Source: Cytophagales bacterium
GTDB lineage: Bacteria; Bacteroidota; Bacteroidia; Cytophagales; Cyclobacteriaceae
NCBI GenBank assembly: GCA_022360015.1
Contig: JAKSDQ010000089.1
Coordinates: 62,001-126,000, forward strand
Direction of reading: 5' to 3'
Length of the DNA: 64,000 bases
The translations under genes were made by a program, and so were the position numbers. This document shows, one piece after another, positions 17,948 to 27,414 of the stretch (positions are counted from its first letter, which is position 1; each line of letters starts with the position of its first letter). The notes below the pieces were generated by a model. The model was not told the origin of the DNA and ran no database searches. It saw only the letters and a list, made by a program, of their open reading frames with translations.

Positions 17948-19156
17948 TTATTTTAATTCGACTTCCCTTAACTTTCTTAACGATGAAATGTCTGAGATAA
18001 TCAGCTCATCCCCCGGTTGGGCTCCCTCTTTTATCTCATAATATTCACTGCCTGACAATCCGGTTTTTACCTCCTTAAGCAGTGCTTTACCCGGTTCCTT
18101 AAAGTAAATGAAATGTTTCTTTGATTTTCCAAAAGCAGGCCCCTTTTTTATTCTAAGCACACTATCCTTTTTTACCTGCACCACCATTAAATCAACTGAC
18201 ATATTAGGCCGCAGCCCGGAATAATCACTCTGATCCAGGAACACATCAAATTCAATTTTTCCATCATTGATGGTGGGACTTATGGTCCCGATTTTTCCTG
18301 AAAACTTTTTTCCGTCAAGCAGGGCATAGACGCCGCGACCGGTTTTGGTAGCATTCGCGTACGTGTCTTCTATAGATGCACTCAGCTTAAAAGTTGTAAG
18401 ATCAGACATTCTGACGAGTAATCGGTCTGTATCTACTTTTTCACCCTCTTTGCCATTCACTTCCAGAATGATTCCGGATGAAGGGGCACGGATGGCCATT
18501 TTACGGAGTAGATCTTTTTTTTCGTCCAACTGCTTTTGTTGGATTTCAATTTGAAGCCTGAGTCCCTTTTCCTCGGTGGACAATTGTTTCAACCGTATGG
18601 CATTTTTTGCCAGAATTGTCTCAAGATCCTTTTGGGCTAGTGTAAGCTCCTGTTTTGTTTTCTCGTATTTTGCCGGCGATATACCACCTACTTCCAGAAG
18701 CTGCTCCTGATCCGCCAATTCAGATTTTATGGAAACAATTTTCAATTTTTTTACTTCCACATTGTAAGCCAGATCTACCCGGATATTTTTGTCATTCAGC
18801 AGGGTTTTCTCCAGATTATTGTTTTTAACTTCAATCTGGTCCTCTATTTCTTCAATCTGGTCCCTGATAGGCTTATCGTCCAGCTTCAAAATAATGTCAT
18901 TTTTTTCTACCCGGCTCCCTACGCCATTTTTTATATCTGTGATCACAGATGCTGCCGGGCTTAAAAGCAGCACTTCATTCTCCGGTTCCACAACCCCCTT
19001 TGCGGGCACGGTTTGCATAACTCTACCGACATCAACTTTTGCCGTTTCCAGTTCATTTGATCTCAAAGTTGGGGCAAGGGGGTTTTTCCACATGACGGCA
19101 GTCACAAGGACTCCCAGGGTAATTAACATGATACCCCAAATTAACGCTTTTGACAT
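17948..19156 (-). CDS. HlyD-type periplasmic adaptor (membrane fusion protein)
   Basis: This 402-residue protein has one N-terminal transmembrane helix (about 4-24), a biotinyl-lipoyl-like half (VMQTVPAKGVVEPENEVLLLSP) and a long coiled-coil hairpin (about 85-215). The second lipoyl half (RAPSSGIILEVNGKEGEKV) and a beta-barrel domain follow. It links an inner-membrane pump to the TolC-like protein encoded 22 bases downstream. In Bacteroidota such pairs often work with MacB/FtsX permeases, and a broken one lies downstream. The transported substrate is unknown. Confidence 0.85.
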   Translation of the reverse strand: MSKALIWGIMLITLGVLVTAVMWKNPLAPTLRSNELETAKVDVGRVMQTVPAKGVVEPENEVLLLSPAASVITDIKNGVGSRVEKNDIILKLDDKPIRDQIEEIEDQIEVKNNNLEKTLLNDKNIRVDLAYNVEVKKLKIVSIKSELADQEQLLEVGGISPAKYEKTKQELTLAQKDLETILAKNAIRLKQLSTEEKGLRLQIEIQQKQLDEKKDLLRKMAIRAPSSGIILEVNGKEGEKVDTDRLLVRMSDLTTFKLSASIEDTYANATKTGRGVYALLDGKKFSGKIGTISPTINDGKIEFDVFLDQSDYSGLRPNMSVDLMVVQVKKDSVLRIKKGPAFGKSKKHFIYFKEPGKALLKEVKTGLSGSEYYEIKEGAQPGDELIISDISSLRKLREVELK

Positions 19157-19263
19157 GACAACTAATTATACTACGCCTTAACTAAAAAATATGCTTAACA
19201 CTGATGCCCGATTTGTGAATAATCTTACATAAGGTATATTATCAGGTTCCTCACCTTGTTTTA

Positions 19264-19271
19264 CAAAAATA
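19264..19271 (-). promoter_or_regulatory. Possible -7 element for the adaptor-TolC operon
   Basis: Minus-strand TATTTTTG fits TAnnTTTG and lies about 110 bases upstream of the adaptor ATG at 19156. No -33 TTTG is seen at the usual distance, and the surroundings are AT-rich, so chance is possible. Confidence 0.3.
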
Positions 19272-19377
19272 ATTAGATTAATATAATATGCATATAAATT
19301 TTGTATCTGTTTAAACTATTTTTTTCCAAAAGATCTTTGGCAGCGAAATCTCTTTCCCTGAGCGGGTTGCGGTGCTG

Positions 19378-19866
19378 CTACCAACCCCAGGTTCCGGCAG
19401 CGCCTTTAAATGGACCGACAATATTGGATGTTATCCAACCGCCATAAAAATCGCCTTCTTGGGCCTGAACCACTTCATCGTTGACATAGCACCTATCCAT
19501 CCTATGTGCATACACAGCCACATGATCCTTAAGCGCGTTATACACTCCCCTGGCCTGTGAATATTCCCAGGCAGCCCCGGGTGCCGTTTTGTTCCTTAGT
19601 ATGATATCATAATACCTGGCACTTCCCTTAAACTCACAATTGGAAATGCCTTGTACACCTTGCAGCACGCCAGACCGGAAATCCTCTTTTGGGAGATAGT
19701 AAGTGGGTGGGTGACTGGTTTCCAGGATTCGCCAGGCTCGATGGGTATCCAAAATGATTTCTTGGTTGAATATAATCCTGATATGACCATTAAACTGTTC
19801 TATTCCAGGGGGTCGTGGGTAATCCCAAACTGACTCCTGCCCTGGCTTTGGCTTGATTTTTTTCAT
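19378..19866 (-). CDS. DUF427 domain protein
   Basis: From the ATG at 19866 the product has 162 residues and matches DUF427 along its whole length: GQESVWDYPRPP, LETSHPPTYYLPKED, ARYYDIILRN, then FYGGWITSNIVGPFKG and the final GTWGW. The family is a small beta-rich fold of unknown biochemical role. An upstream ATG at 19941 is in frame but adds 25 residues that the family does not usually have. It is a single gene. Confidence 0.85.
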   Translation of the reverse strand: MKKIKPKPGQESVWDYPRPPGIEQFNGHIRIIFNQEIILDTHRAWRILETSHPPTYYLPKEDFRSGVLQGVQGISNCEFKGSARYYDIILRNKTAPGAAWEYSQARGVYNALKDHVAVYAHRMDRCYVNDEVVQAQEGDFYGGWITSNIVGPFKGAAGTWGW

Positions 19867-19972
19867 GTTTTTGAGATTGGCATTCTGAATAAATTCCGGC
19901 AACTTTCTGACTGCCTGATTTTTAAACAAGGAGAAGGGCAAATTGTTGTAAATTCAAAATAGAATCCGTCAG

Positions 19973-20003
19973 CTATTCTTGTTGCAGGGCTTCAACCGGG
20001 TTA
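19973..20003 (-). pseudogene. FtsX permease 3'-end remnant, left bracket of the WD40-caspase island
   Basis: Minus-strand codons read INPVEALQQE-stop, the typical C-terminus of MacB/FtsX permeases. These 31 bases match 27415-27445 at 28 of 31 positions in the same orientation. Apart from this remnant, the gap 19942-20320 holds no gene. The two remnants bracket the WD40-caspase island. Confidence 0.7.
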
Positions 20004-20320
20004 ATTGTAGGGACTTAGTATTCATTTACAACAAAAAATCGCATAGGCATCCCAGGTTTAATGCGGATCGACCTTTACCGGTTACTTTTAATTATGCCCG
20101 GATTAACATCTTTTTGCATAATTCATGTAATTACCGCAACTTGCCGGCCATTATGAAATAATCAAATTATTGAATATCAATACTTTATAGAATTGACTAT
20201 CAAAAGAGAAAGGATTTTGCAAATACTTAAAAGCTACCTGGGTATGATGGAAAATTTTGTCATTAATATTGAAGAAAATATAAGCAGATTAAGTAAATTT
20301 ATATACGTAACTGTTCCGGC

Positions 20321-22381
20321 ATGAATAGTCAAGCATTGGTCGCGCTTATTGTTTACTTCTATCCTGCCCTGGTTTTAGCCCAAAGCAGTTTGATAGAACA
20401 AAGGAAACATGAAAAGGCCGTAAGGTCCATTGCATGGAGCCCGGATTCAAAACGCCTGATAAGTGGGGATGTGGATGGGATTGTTAAAATCTGGGATATG
20501 CCAAGTCAGTCTTTGTCGCGTACTTTTGCAGGTCACCAGTCTAACATTAATCAGGTAGGGTATAGTCCCGACGGTAGCTACTTCGCTTTCAGCGGTGGTA
20601 AAACCGTGATGGTGTGTAATGCCACCACTGGGCGACCTATCAAAACCTTTAAGGAGCATCTTGGAAGGGTTGAAAACCTGATCTTTCACCCGAGGAAAAA
20701 ACTAATCGCAAGTAGCAGCGCAGATTCCATCCTTATCTGGCACTACCCCGAAGGTAGGGTTGTAAAGACACTGATAAGAGCCAAACAAAGAGTAAGTGGG
20801 CTCACCTTCAGTTTTGATGGTCAGTATTTGGCGAGTTACAATTCTCTGGGTGAAATTTTGGTTTGGGACATTAACTCCGGAAAGGTGGTAAAAAAGGTGG
20901 GAGAATTTAAAGGATTTATAAGCTCTTTCAACCACCAGTTTATCAGGTTTACGCCAGATGGTAAAAACCTTGTTACAAAATTAAAATGCAATTCTTTTGT
21001 TGTATGGGGATTGACCGTTAATGGTGGCATGCATGAGATCACCTGGAATGAAAAGAAATGTATTGTGGCTATGGACGTTCATACCTCCGGGGATATAATT
21101 GCTGTTAGTGGTGAAAAAGGACAAGTCAATTTGTATTCCCTTCCTACCGGTAGGCGTCACCTGACCATTGAAAGCACCTGGCAAATTAACAGGTTGGCAT
21201 GGAGCCCCGATGGAAAGTACCTCGCCGGGGCCACAAGTGACGGCATGATAATAATCTGGGATGTCAAAGGGACACTTGTGAAAAAGTTTTTGCCCTTTTC
21301 ACCGGAGGAATTTTTTGATGTCGAAACAAGTTCAAATGGCGAATTCGTGGTTAGTGGGGGTAAACAAGGATATTTTCGCCTATGGCAATTAACAACCGGT
21401 AGTTTGACCCGCTCGCCACCTATTCATAAAGGTGCTATTAATGACATTGCCATTAGCCCTGATAATCAATTAATTCTGACGGGCGGTAAGGACAAGAAAA
21501 TTACCATTTCGACAGTTCCCGGGTTGAACCATTTAACAGGTTTTGAAGGTCATGACCATTCGATTACGGCCGTTGAATGGAGCCATGATGGCAAACGTTA
21601 CGCCAGTGGTGATGAAAAGGGTATTGTTAAGATTTGGGATGCCGACAGTCATGAGCTGATACGAAGTTTTGGCGCTGAAAGTCGCTGGAACTGGCCTGTA
21701 ATCAGCTTCAGTTGGAGTCCTGATGGACGTTATCTGGCCACTGGTTATTATACAAGTCACTATCAGGTCTGGGACATACAATCCGGTGTTCTGGTAAGAA
21801 CCATCAGGGGATATACTGAAAGAGTAGCAAAATGTCCGGGAAATGGATTTATTCAATTCAGTCCTACTGGCGATTACATAGCCGGAGCTACCTTAAATTG
21901 TGAGGCTATTGTGATATGGGATAGTTTTAATGGCCGGGTTCACAAGGTTTTAGGAGGCCTTTCAGCTACTACACCCGCGTTAATTTTCAGCAACGATGAA
22001 AAGTACTTGGTATCCGCCGGCGACGACCATATTATACGCATATGGCGCATAGATTCAGGCTTGGTTACAAAAAAACTTTCTGCCGGCTCAGGAGGATTTT
22101 GTTCAGTCAACCTGAGCCCAAATGGTAAATGGATTATTAGCGGAGAATATGAAGGGAGAATCCGAATATGGGATTTAAACACAGGTGTGAATGTATTTAC
22201 GCTTTCACTACTTAAGGATCGTGATGACTACATTCTATACAAGCACCAAAAGCCCGTTAGCGGCACAGATTTTGCAATTAAAAATTTCTTGAAAACCAGT
22301 GAGAACGGGAATCCTAAACCTACCTCAGCCTATAATTTAACAGTCTCCAAAACACTTCCTATCATAAAAATAACCGACTAA
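20321..22381 (+). CDS. Secreted WD40-repeat protein
   Basis: This 686-residue protein has a signal peptide (about 1-20, ending VLAQS) and then almost only WD40 repeats, more than a dozen. Each is marked by motifs such as SPDSKRLISGDVDGIVKIWD and WSPDGRYLATGYYTSHYQVWD. That count is enough for two beta-propellers. The final 60 residues are not propeller. WD40 propellers are protein-binding platforms. The next gene, one base away, encodes a WD40-caspase fusion with the same repeat style, so the two are probably co-transcribed and work together in the periplasm. No catalytic domain is seen. Confidence 0.85.
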   Translation: MNSQALVALIVYFYPALVLAQSSLIEQRKHEKAVRSIAWSPDSKRLISGDVDGIVKIWDMPSQSLSRTFAGHQSNINQVGYSPDGSYFAFSGGKTVMVCNATTGRPIKTFKEHLGRVENLIFHPRKKLIASSSADSILIWHYPEGRVVKTLIRAKQRVSGLTFSFDGQYLASYNSLGEILVWDINSGKVVKKVGEFKGFISSFNHQFIRFTPDGKNLVTKLKCNSFVVWGLTVNGGMHEITWNEKKCIVAMDVHTSGDIIAVSGEKGQVNLYSLPTGRRHLTIESTWQINRLAWSPDGKYLAGATSDGMIIIWDVKGTLVKKFLPFSPEEFFDVETSSNGEFVVSGGKQGYFRLWQLTTGSLTRSPPIHKGAINDIAISPDNQLILTGGKDKKITISTVPGLNHLTGFEGHDHSITAVEWSHDGKRYASGDEKGIVKIWDADSHELIRSFGAESRWNWPVISFSWSPDGRYLATGYYTSHYQVWDIQSGVLVRTIRGYTERVAKCPGNGFIQFSPTGDYIAGATLNCEAIVIWDSFNGRVHKVLGGLSATTPALIFSNDEKYLVSAGDDHIIRIWRIDSGLVTKKLSAGSGGFCSVNLSPNGKWIISGEYEGRIRIWDLNTGVNVFTLSLLKDRDDYILYKHQKPVSGTDFAIKNFLKTSENGNPKPTSAYNLTVSKTLPIIKITD

Positions 22382-22382
22382 A

Positions 22383-25300
22383 ATGAAACCTAACCACGCA
22401 CGTGCGGTAATGCATTTGCCGCTAATGGTCATGTTATTGTTTTCAAATGCCTCCACACTATCAGGCCAAAACATACCTGACATCAAATTTCAGGTAGGCC
22501 ATTCGGATTTTATTACCTCAATAAGTTGGAGTCCTCACGGAAAATACCTGGTAACCGGCGGTGCGGATGCCAAAATCAAAATATGGGAATCTTTCTCCGG
22601 AAGGGTGGTGAATACCCTCAGTAAGCATACTGGCGGAGTAACGGCGGTAAGTTGGAATCCGGATAGCAGGTATTTCGCCAGTGCTTCAACCGATGGGAGT
22701 GTTATTGTGTGGGATCCGGAAAAGGATGAGCCCGTACAAGAATTCTTTCTCTACCATAAAATCAAGGCCATGAAATGGAGTCCGCGAGATAACCTCATCG
22801 CCTGTGGCATAGAAAATAACGTTTTAAAAATACTGGAATTCGCACCTCCAAAAAAAACACAAGCTTTTCAGGGAGCTGATGAACGCTTTACATTACTGGG
22901 TCACGATAACGCAATTGGTGCTATTGATTGGAGCCCGGATGGGAAATATGTTGTCAGTGCTGATAATTCCGGCAAAATCATTATCTGGGAAGCTTACAAG
23001 GGAAAGCAGATCCGCGTTATAGACAATAAAAATATCTCCATATCCACTTTGATATGGACGAAGGACAGTAAAAGTATTGTAAGCGGAGAGCCCATGTACT
23101 TCAAGAAAGGGCCTGGTAAAACCCTCACTGCTAAACTATTGGGTGAAAGAATTCCAATTTATCTAAAAGTTTGGGATGCTTCAACAGGAGAGCTGAAAAG
23201 GAAAATTCTGGTTAAATCCGGAGTTTCATCCCTGGTGGGAAGTCCCGATGGCCGGTTTGTCGCGGTAAGGGAGTTCCTCGATGATACTTTGTACATCATC
23301 AATATCAATTCTGGCAAAGTAACGGGAAAAATGGATGGAAACAATTATATTGGAATGGGTTTGGCCTGGAGCCCCGAAGGCCGGTGGGTTGCCACGGGTG
23401 GCTCTCCCGGGATCGTCAATATCTGGCACGTGCAAAACCAGCAGCCCTTCAGAAACTTTTTAAGTCTATCGGCAGTGATCGATGTTAGTTGGAGTCCGGA
23501 TGGTAACTTTATAACATACACCAATCACGAATCCACCAAGGTGTGGAACGCCAAAACACTTAGAATTGTACAGGATATTAAAGGTCTGAGGGATGTTAGC
23601 TGGAGTGAAGATAGCCATACCTTCACAGGATTTCTAAGCTTTTACAAGGATACTGTTAAGACGCTGATGGTGTTTAAAAGATATGGCGAACAATTTTTTC
23701 CTGCGTTACAAAAGTCTGTTTTCAACCTCAACATGCTTAAAATGAGCCCTTCCGGAAAATTTGGCGCCATGGCATCAGTAAAATCAGATCAAGGAGTCAT
23801 AACGATATTAGACCTTCGGAAAGGTTCAGTACTATCTTCTTGGGCAGTACAAAGTCACAAAATTACAGCCCTGGACTGGAGTCCCGATGAGCAACAAATT
23901 GTTACTTCGATATCAGCGACTCATACGCTCAGAAGAACAGGTGATGAGAAATTTAGAATCGAATCTCCAACAAATCGGGAGATCATTGTGATATGGAATG
24001 TGGCTTCAGGAGAGAAAGCCAAAGTCATTCAAAAGGGGTTGCAGCAAAGCACCACCATACTTTTTAAAAAAGGTGGCGGACAAGAAGTTTCTCAGCAAAC
24101 AAAAGGACACAAAAAGGATATCACCAGCCTTTCCTGGAGTCCGGATGGGAAATATATATTGAGTGCTGGAAAAGATGGTCTTATTAAAGCATGGGATTAC
24201 AATCGTGGCGAATGGTTCAGAGACTTTAAATATCACTACGGGGAGGTTAGTGAGGTTCAATGGCGTCCTGATGGAAAACAGTTCTTAAGCGGTGGAACCG
24301 ATCATTCTGTGAGAATCTGGGATTTGGAGAGCGGTATGATCAAGGAGATCAACCCCGGTGTTGAACTCACGATTGGGCCAAGAGCCTTGGAAGGACACAA
24401 AGGTACAGTAAATTCGGTCTGCTGGGATCCCAAAGGGAAGTATGTGCTGAGTGGCAGTGATGACAATACCGCTAAAATATGGAAGAATGGTAAAGCAATA
24501 CTCAATCTGGTAAGTATAAGACAGAAAAATGAATACATGGCATTTACCTACGACGGGTTTTATTCCGCTTCTTATTTAGGAACCAAAGTAGTTCATTACG
24601 AATTGAATGGAAAGGTCCATCCATTTGATCAATTTGATATTCAGTATAACCGCCCCGATATTTTGGTAAAAAGGCTGAATCCCAAACAAACCGCCTTATT
24701 AAAGTCTTACCAAAATGCCTATCGGAAAAGGTTGGCTAAAATGGGATTTAATGCCGCTAGCATCAACGACTATGTCAATTTGCAATTTGTAAATGAGTAT
24801 GACGCCCCTGAAATACAACTTATTGATCAACCTTTCTATCAGGAAACGGATCAAAGGCAGCATCGTTTCAGGTGTTCGGTCAGAGACAGGCGATATAGAC
24901 TACGAAGGCTCAATGTATGGGTAAACGGCATTCCTGTCTATGGTCGCCAAGGGCTTAAACTATCTGAAGTGCATCCGGGGGAATTCAAAGAAATAGAAGT
25001 TGATGTAGCGCTTTCCAATGGGCTTAACGTCCTAGAGTACTCAGTCCAAAATGAAATCGGCATCGAATCGCTAAAGCAAAGTATCCAAATAGAATACACC
25101 GGCTTTCCGGGAAAACCCAAACTGTATTACGTCGGCCTGGGTGTAGGTAATTATCGTCATGCCAACCAAAATTTCAACACCCTTCAATACCCGGCAAAAG
25201 ACGTGAGGGATGTGGCAGAGGCGATACTTCAATACAACAAACAATTCAACGTTTTGGATACCATGCTGTTCATAGATAAAGATGCTAGTAGGCAAGCACT

Positions 25301-25883
25301 TGAGCTTATAAGACAGAAATTACTTCAGAGCAAAGTCGATGATATGGTTATTTTGTTTTTTAATGGTCATGGAATACTTGCCGATGATTTGAATTATTAC
25401 CTTTGTACATACCATACGGATCCTGATTCTCCGGCTGATCATGGTATTAAATTTCAAGATTTTGAAAGTTTACTGGACGGCATTCCGGCCAGGAGAAAGT
25501 TGCTTTTGCTGGATGCCTGCTATTCAGGCGAAGCGGATCCTCAACCTGCTGACTTTGAATTAATGAAGGAGTTATTCCGTGATTTCCGCAGGGAAACAGG
25601 AGCATGGATCATATCTTCCTCAGGGATGAGCAAATCGTTGGAAGGTTGGTTTGATGGGAACAAAAGCATTCGGAACGGGGTTTTTAGTTATGCACTGATC
25701 AAGGCATTTAAGGGCATCCGGGGTGGAGAAACCCTTGAATTGGATAAAGCAGATGCTGATAACAACGGGTTACAAGTCAGCGAACTTAAAGATTATATTA
25801 TTCACGAGGTTGTTAGAATCTCGGAGGGGGTCCAAAAGCCAACAATCAGAAGGGAGAATTCTGAGTTTAATTTCACATTTTAG
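22383..25883 (+). CDS. Secreted WD40-caspase (peptidase C14) fusion protein
   Basis: This 1166-residue protein has an N-terminal signal peptide (about 1-29, ending TLSGQ). A dozen or more WD40 repeats run from about 35 to 715, for example SWSPHGKYLVTGGADAKIKIWE. A linker and an Ig-like beta-sandwich follow (about 800-905). A caspase-like p20 domain starts near 911 (KLYYVGLGVGNYRHA). His996 in FFNGHG and Cys1046 in LLDACYSGE are the expected catalytic dyad, 50 residues apart. Secretion of a caspase-like protease is unusual. The start is 1 base after the stop of the preceding WD40 gene. The substrate and trigger are unknown. Confidence 0.9.
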   Translation: MKPNHARAVMHLPLMVMLLFSNASTLSGQNIPDIKFQVGHSDFITSISWSPHGKYLVTGGADAKIKIWESFSGRVVNTLSKHTGGVTAVSWNPDSRYFASASTDGSVIVWDPEKDEPVQEFFLYHKIKAMKWSPRDNLIACGIENNVLKILEFAPPKKTQAFQGADERFTLLGHDNAIGAIDWSPDGKYVVSADNSGKIIIWEAYKGKQIRVIDNKNISISTLIWTKDSKSIVSGEPMYFKKGPGKTLTAKLLGERIPIYLKVWDASTGELKRKILVKSGVSSLVGSPDGRFVAVREFLDDTLYIININSGKVTGKMDGNNYIGMGLAWSPEGRWVATGGSPGIVNIWHVQNQQPFRNFLSLSAVIDVSWSPDGNFITYTNHESTKVWNAKTLRIVQDIKGLRDVSWSEDSHTFTGFLSFYKDTVKTLMVFKRYGEQFFPALQKSVFNLNMLKMSPSGKFGAMASVKSDQGVITILDLRKGSVLSSWAVQSHKITALDWSPDEQQIVTSISATHTLRRTGDEKFRIESPTNREIIVIWNVASGEKAKVIQKGLQQSTTILFKKGGGQEVSQQTKGHKKDITSLSWSPDGKYILSAGKDGLIKAWDYNRGEWFRDFKYHYGEVSEVQWRPDGKQFLSGGTDHSVRIWDLESGMIKEINPGVELTIGPRALEGHKGTVNSVCWDPKGKYVLSGSDDNTAKIWKNGKAILNLVSIRQKNEYMAFTYDGFYSASYLGTKVVHYELNGKVHPFDQFDIQYNRPDILVKRLNPKQTALLKSYQNAYRKRLAKMGFNAASINDYVNLQFVNEYDAPEIQLIDQPFYQETDQRQHRFRCSVRDRRYRLRRLNVWVNGIPVYGRQGLKLSEVHPGEFKEIEVDVALSNGLNVLEYSVQNEIGIESLKQSIQIEYTGFPGKPKLYYVGLGVGNYRHANQNFNTLQYPAKDVRDVAEAILQYNKQFNVLDTMLFIDKDASRQALELIRQKLLQSKVDDMVILFFNGHGILADDLNYYLCTYHTDPDSPADHGIKFQDFESLLDGIPARRKLLLLDACYSGEADPQPADFELMKELFRDFRRETGAWIISSSGMSKSLEGWFDGNKSIRNGVFSYALIKAFKGIRGGETLELDKADADNNGLQVSELKDYIIHEVVRISEGVQKPTIRRENSEFNFTF

Positions 25884-25929
25884 CCATGGTTCTTTAATGG
25901 GTGGTGAACACATTGGAGGCCAAACACGT

Positions 25930-26361
25930 TTAAGTGGCTTTTGAAATACTAAAAAGATCGGGAATAACCTGCGACAAGTAAACCCCAAAAAATGTTTCAA
26001 TAATAGCAATACCGTTTCTGAGCCAAAACAGATCGGTGTTTCCTCCCAGTCCAAAAATAAATATGACACCGATAACACTTATGAAATGTAGTGAGATCAC
26101 TAAAGTAACAATGGTTCCATAAAACCTCGATTTTACCCGGTCAGTTACCTTTAATGAGTTGTCAGCTATTAAATATTTTACGATGTTTCCTGTGTACAAC
26201 CCCCGCAGTGGAACCAGTAAAACCAGGGTTTCATTGAACTCATCCCCATCCATCATTCTCAGGGCACTCAGAGCGATCAATAATACGAAAAGTAACAGGT
26301 CGAATCCCAGGATTAGGAACCCAATCCGCTGGCCAAGATTGGCTTTTTCAAGACTATTCAT
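25930..26361 (-). CDS. Small integral membrane protein of unknown function
   Basis: This 143-residue protein has about four transmembrane helices (GFLILGFDLLLFVLLIAL, then FYGTIVTLVISLHFISVIG). I recognise no family. Its ATG overlaps the stop of the upstream secreted-protein gene by four bases (ATGA, 26358-26361), so the two are translationally coupled. It is convergent with the WD40-caspase gene, with 46 bases between the stops. This placement suggests, but does not prove, a link to the caspase locus. Confidence 0.6.
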   Translation of the reverse strand: MNSLEKANLGQRIGFLILGFDLLLFVLLIALSALRMMDGDEFNETLVLLVPLRGLYTGNIVKYLIADNSLKVTDRVKSRFYGTIVTLVISLHFISVIGVIFIFGLGGNTDLFWLRNGIAIIETFFGVYLSQVIPDLFSISKAT

Positions 26362-27323
26362 TTTTGAAGCATGTTTAAGATCGCATCTTTCAGGTCACTG
26401 GTGTAAGCATTCAAATAGGATTGGTATCTGGGTGCCATGGGTTTGTATCTTTCATTTTTGGGTGCAAACCATCCCGAACCATATTTACCCCTTACTTTGA
26501 ATCTGACATCAATCCTCTCACGCCGTTCCGGGTCAGGAATTAGCTCGATCCGGTAATCCAGCAATTCATAATAACCAATGCCAAGCAAGTTCCCGGGAAT
26601 GACGCGTTTTGTGAGATTTATTGCCTTAAGTTCGATGAGGTCATCTGCAGTATTCCTAACCTTAATTTCAAATTTGTCCGCATCAATGGCAGGCCGGTAG
26701 TCTGACTTGCTGAGGTCCTCTTTCAACAGCTTAATAATTTTTGACTTAACTACCGCCCCGGTGCCCCGGACTTTTAAGGACTCTTTACCCGTAAATTTGG
26801 AATTATCGATTTTCACAGAAAAACTTCCCTCTACCTCTCCCTTGGAAATAGTGGACTGTGTTTGAACTTTTCCATCATGATAGAATAATTTAATGAGCGT
26901 ATCCTTACCTCGGATCACGATAGAAGACTGGTTATTATCTAAGTCCATGAGGTAAACAAAATACTCCATTAATGCCGTTTCAATGTCATTTTCGGTCTTT
27001 GTTTTAAATTCGTTTTTAAGGGCTCTCCAGGAGGAAACGTTTGGAGTGATGAGATAAAGTGTAATCATCTCTTTGCCAATCTTTAATTTGTCAGGTAGAT
27101 TTCCTGATCTTGTGCTGTCAACTGTCAAGGCCTGATTCAAAGAAGTCGCTTTAAGCCAATATTGATACGCGCCTATCTGATTGTTGAAAAAATTCCGATA
27201 TTGCCGCAAATCTTCATTCTGGGCCTCCGGTGTAAAAGAAGTAGTGTTCAGCAGGGCTACAATAATAATTATGATATGTTCAAACCGGCTCTTAAAATTT
27301 TCTGTTTGTTTAAATGCCATCAT
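26358..27323 (-). CDS. Secreted protein of unknown function, coupled to a membrane protein
   Basis: This 321-residue protein has an N-terminal hydrophobic segment (HIIIIIVALLNTTSF) that looks like a signal peptide or anchor. The body is mixed helix and strand (for example VQTQSTISKGEVEGSFSVKI). The C-terminal part (YYELLDYRIELIPDPERRER, GKYGSGWFAPKN) looks like a folded globular domain of a family I do not recognise. It overlaps the 143-residue membrane protein gene by four bases. Both lie inside the block bracketed by FtsX remnants, convergent with the WD40-caspase pair. Confidence 0.6.
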   Translation of the reverse strand: MMAFKQTENFKSRFEHIIIIIVALLNTTSFTPEAQNEDLRQYRNFFNNQIGAYQYWLKATSLNQALTVDSTRSGNLPDKLKIGKEMITLYLITPNVSSWRALKNEFKTKTENDIETALMEYFVYLMDLDNNQSSIVIRGKDTLIKLFYHDGKVQTQSTISKGEVEGSFSVKIDNSKFTGKESLKVRGTGAVVKSKIIKLLKEDLSKSDYRPAIDADKFEIKVRNTADDLIELKAINLTKRVIPGNLLGIGYYELLDYRIELIPDPERRERIDVRFKVRGKYGSGWFAPKNERYKPMAPRYQSYLNAYTSDLKDAILNMLQK

Positions 27324-27414
27324 AAACCATTGAACATTAATTGTTACAACAATATACTTACTAATTTAATGACAAACAATGGTTCTGTCAGGCATAAATG
27401 CTCATTCCTACCTC

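Noticed and set aside
23159-25295. Several minus-strand frames within the WD40-caspase gene
   Set aside because: They are antisense shadows of repeat-rich coding sequence.
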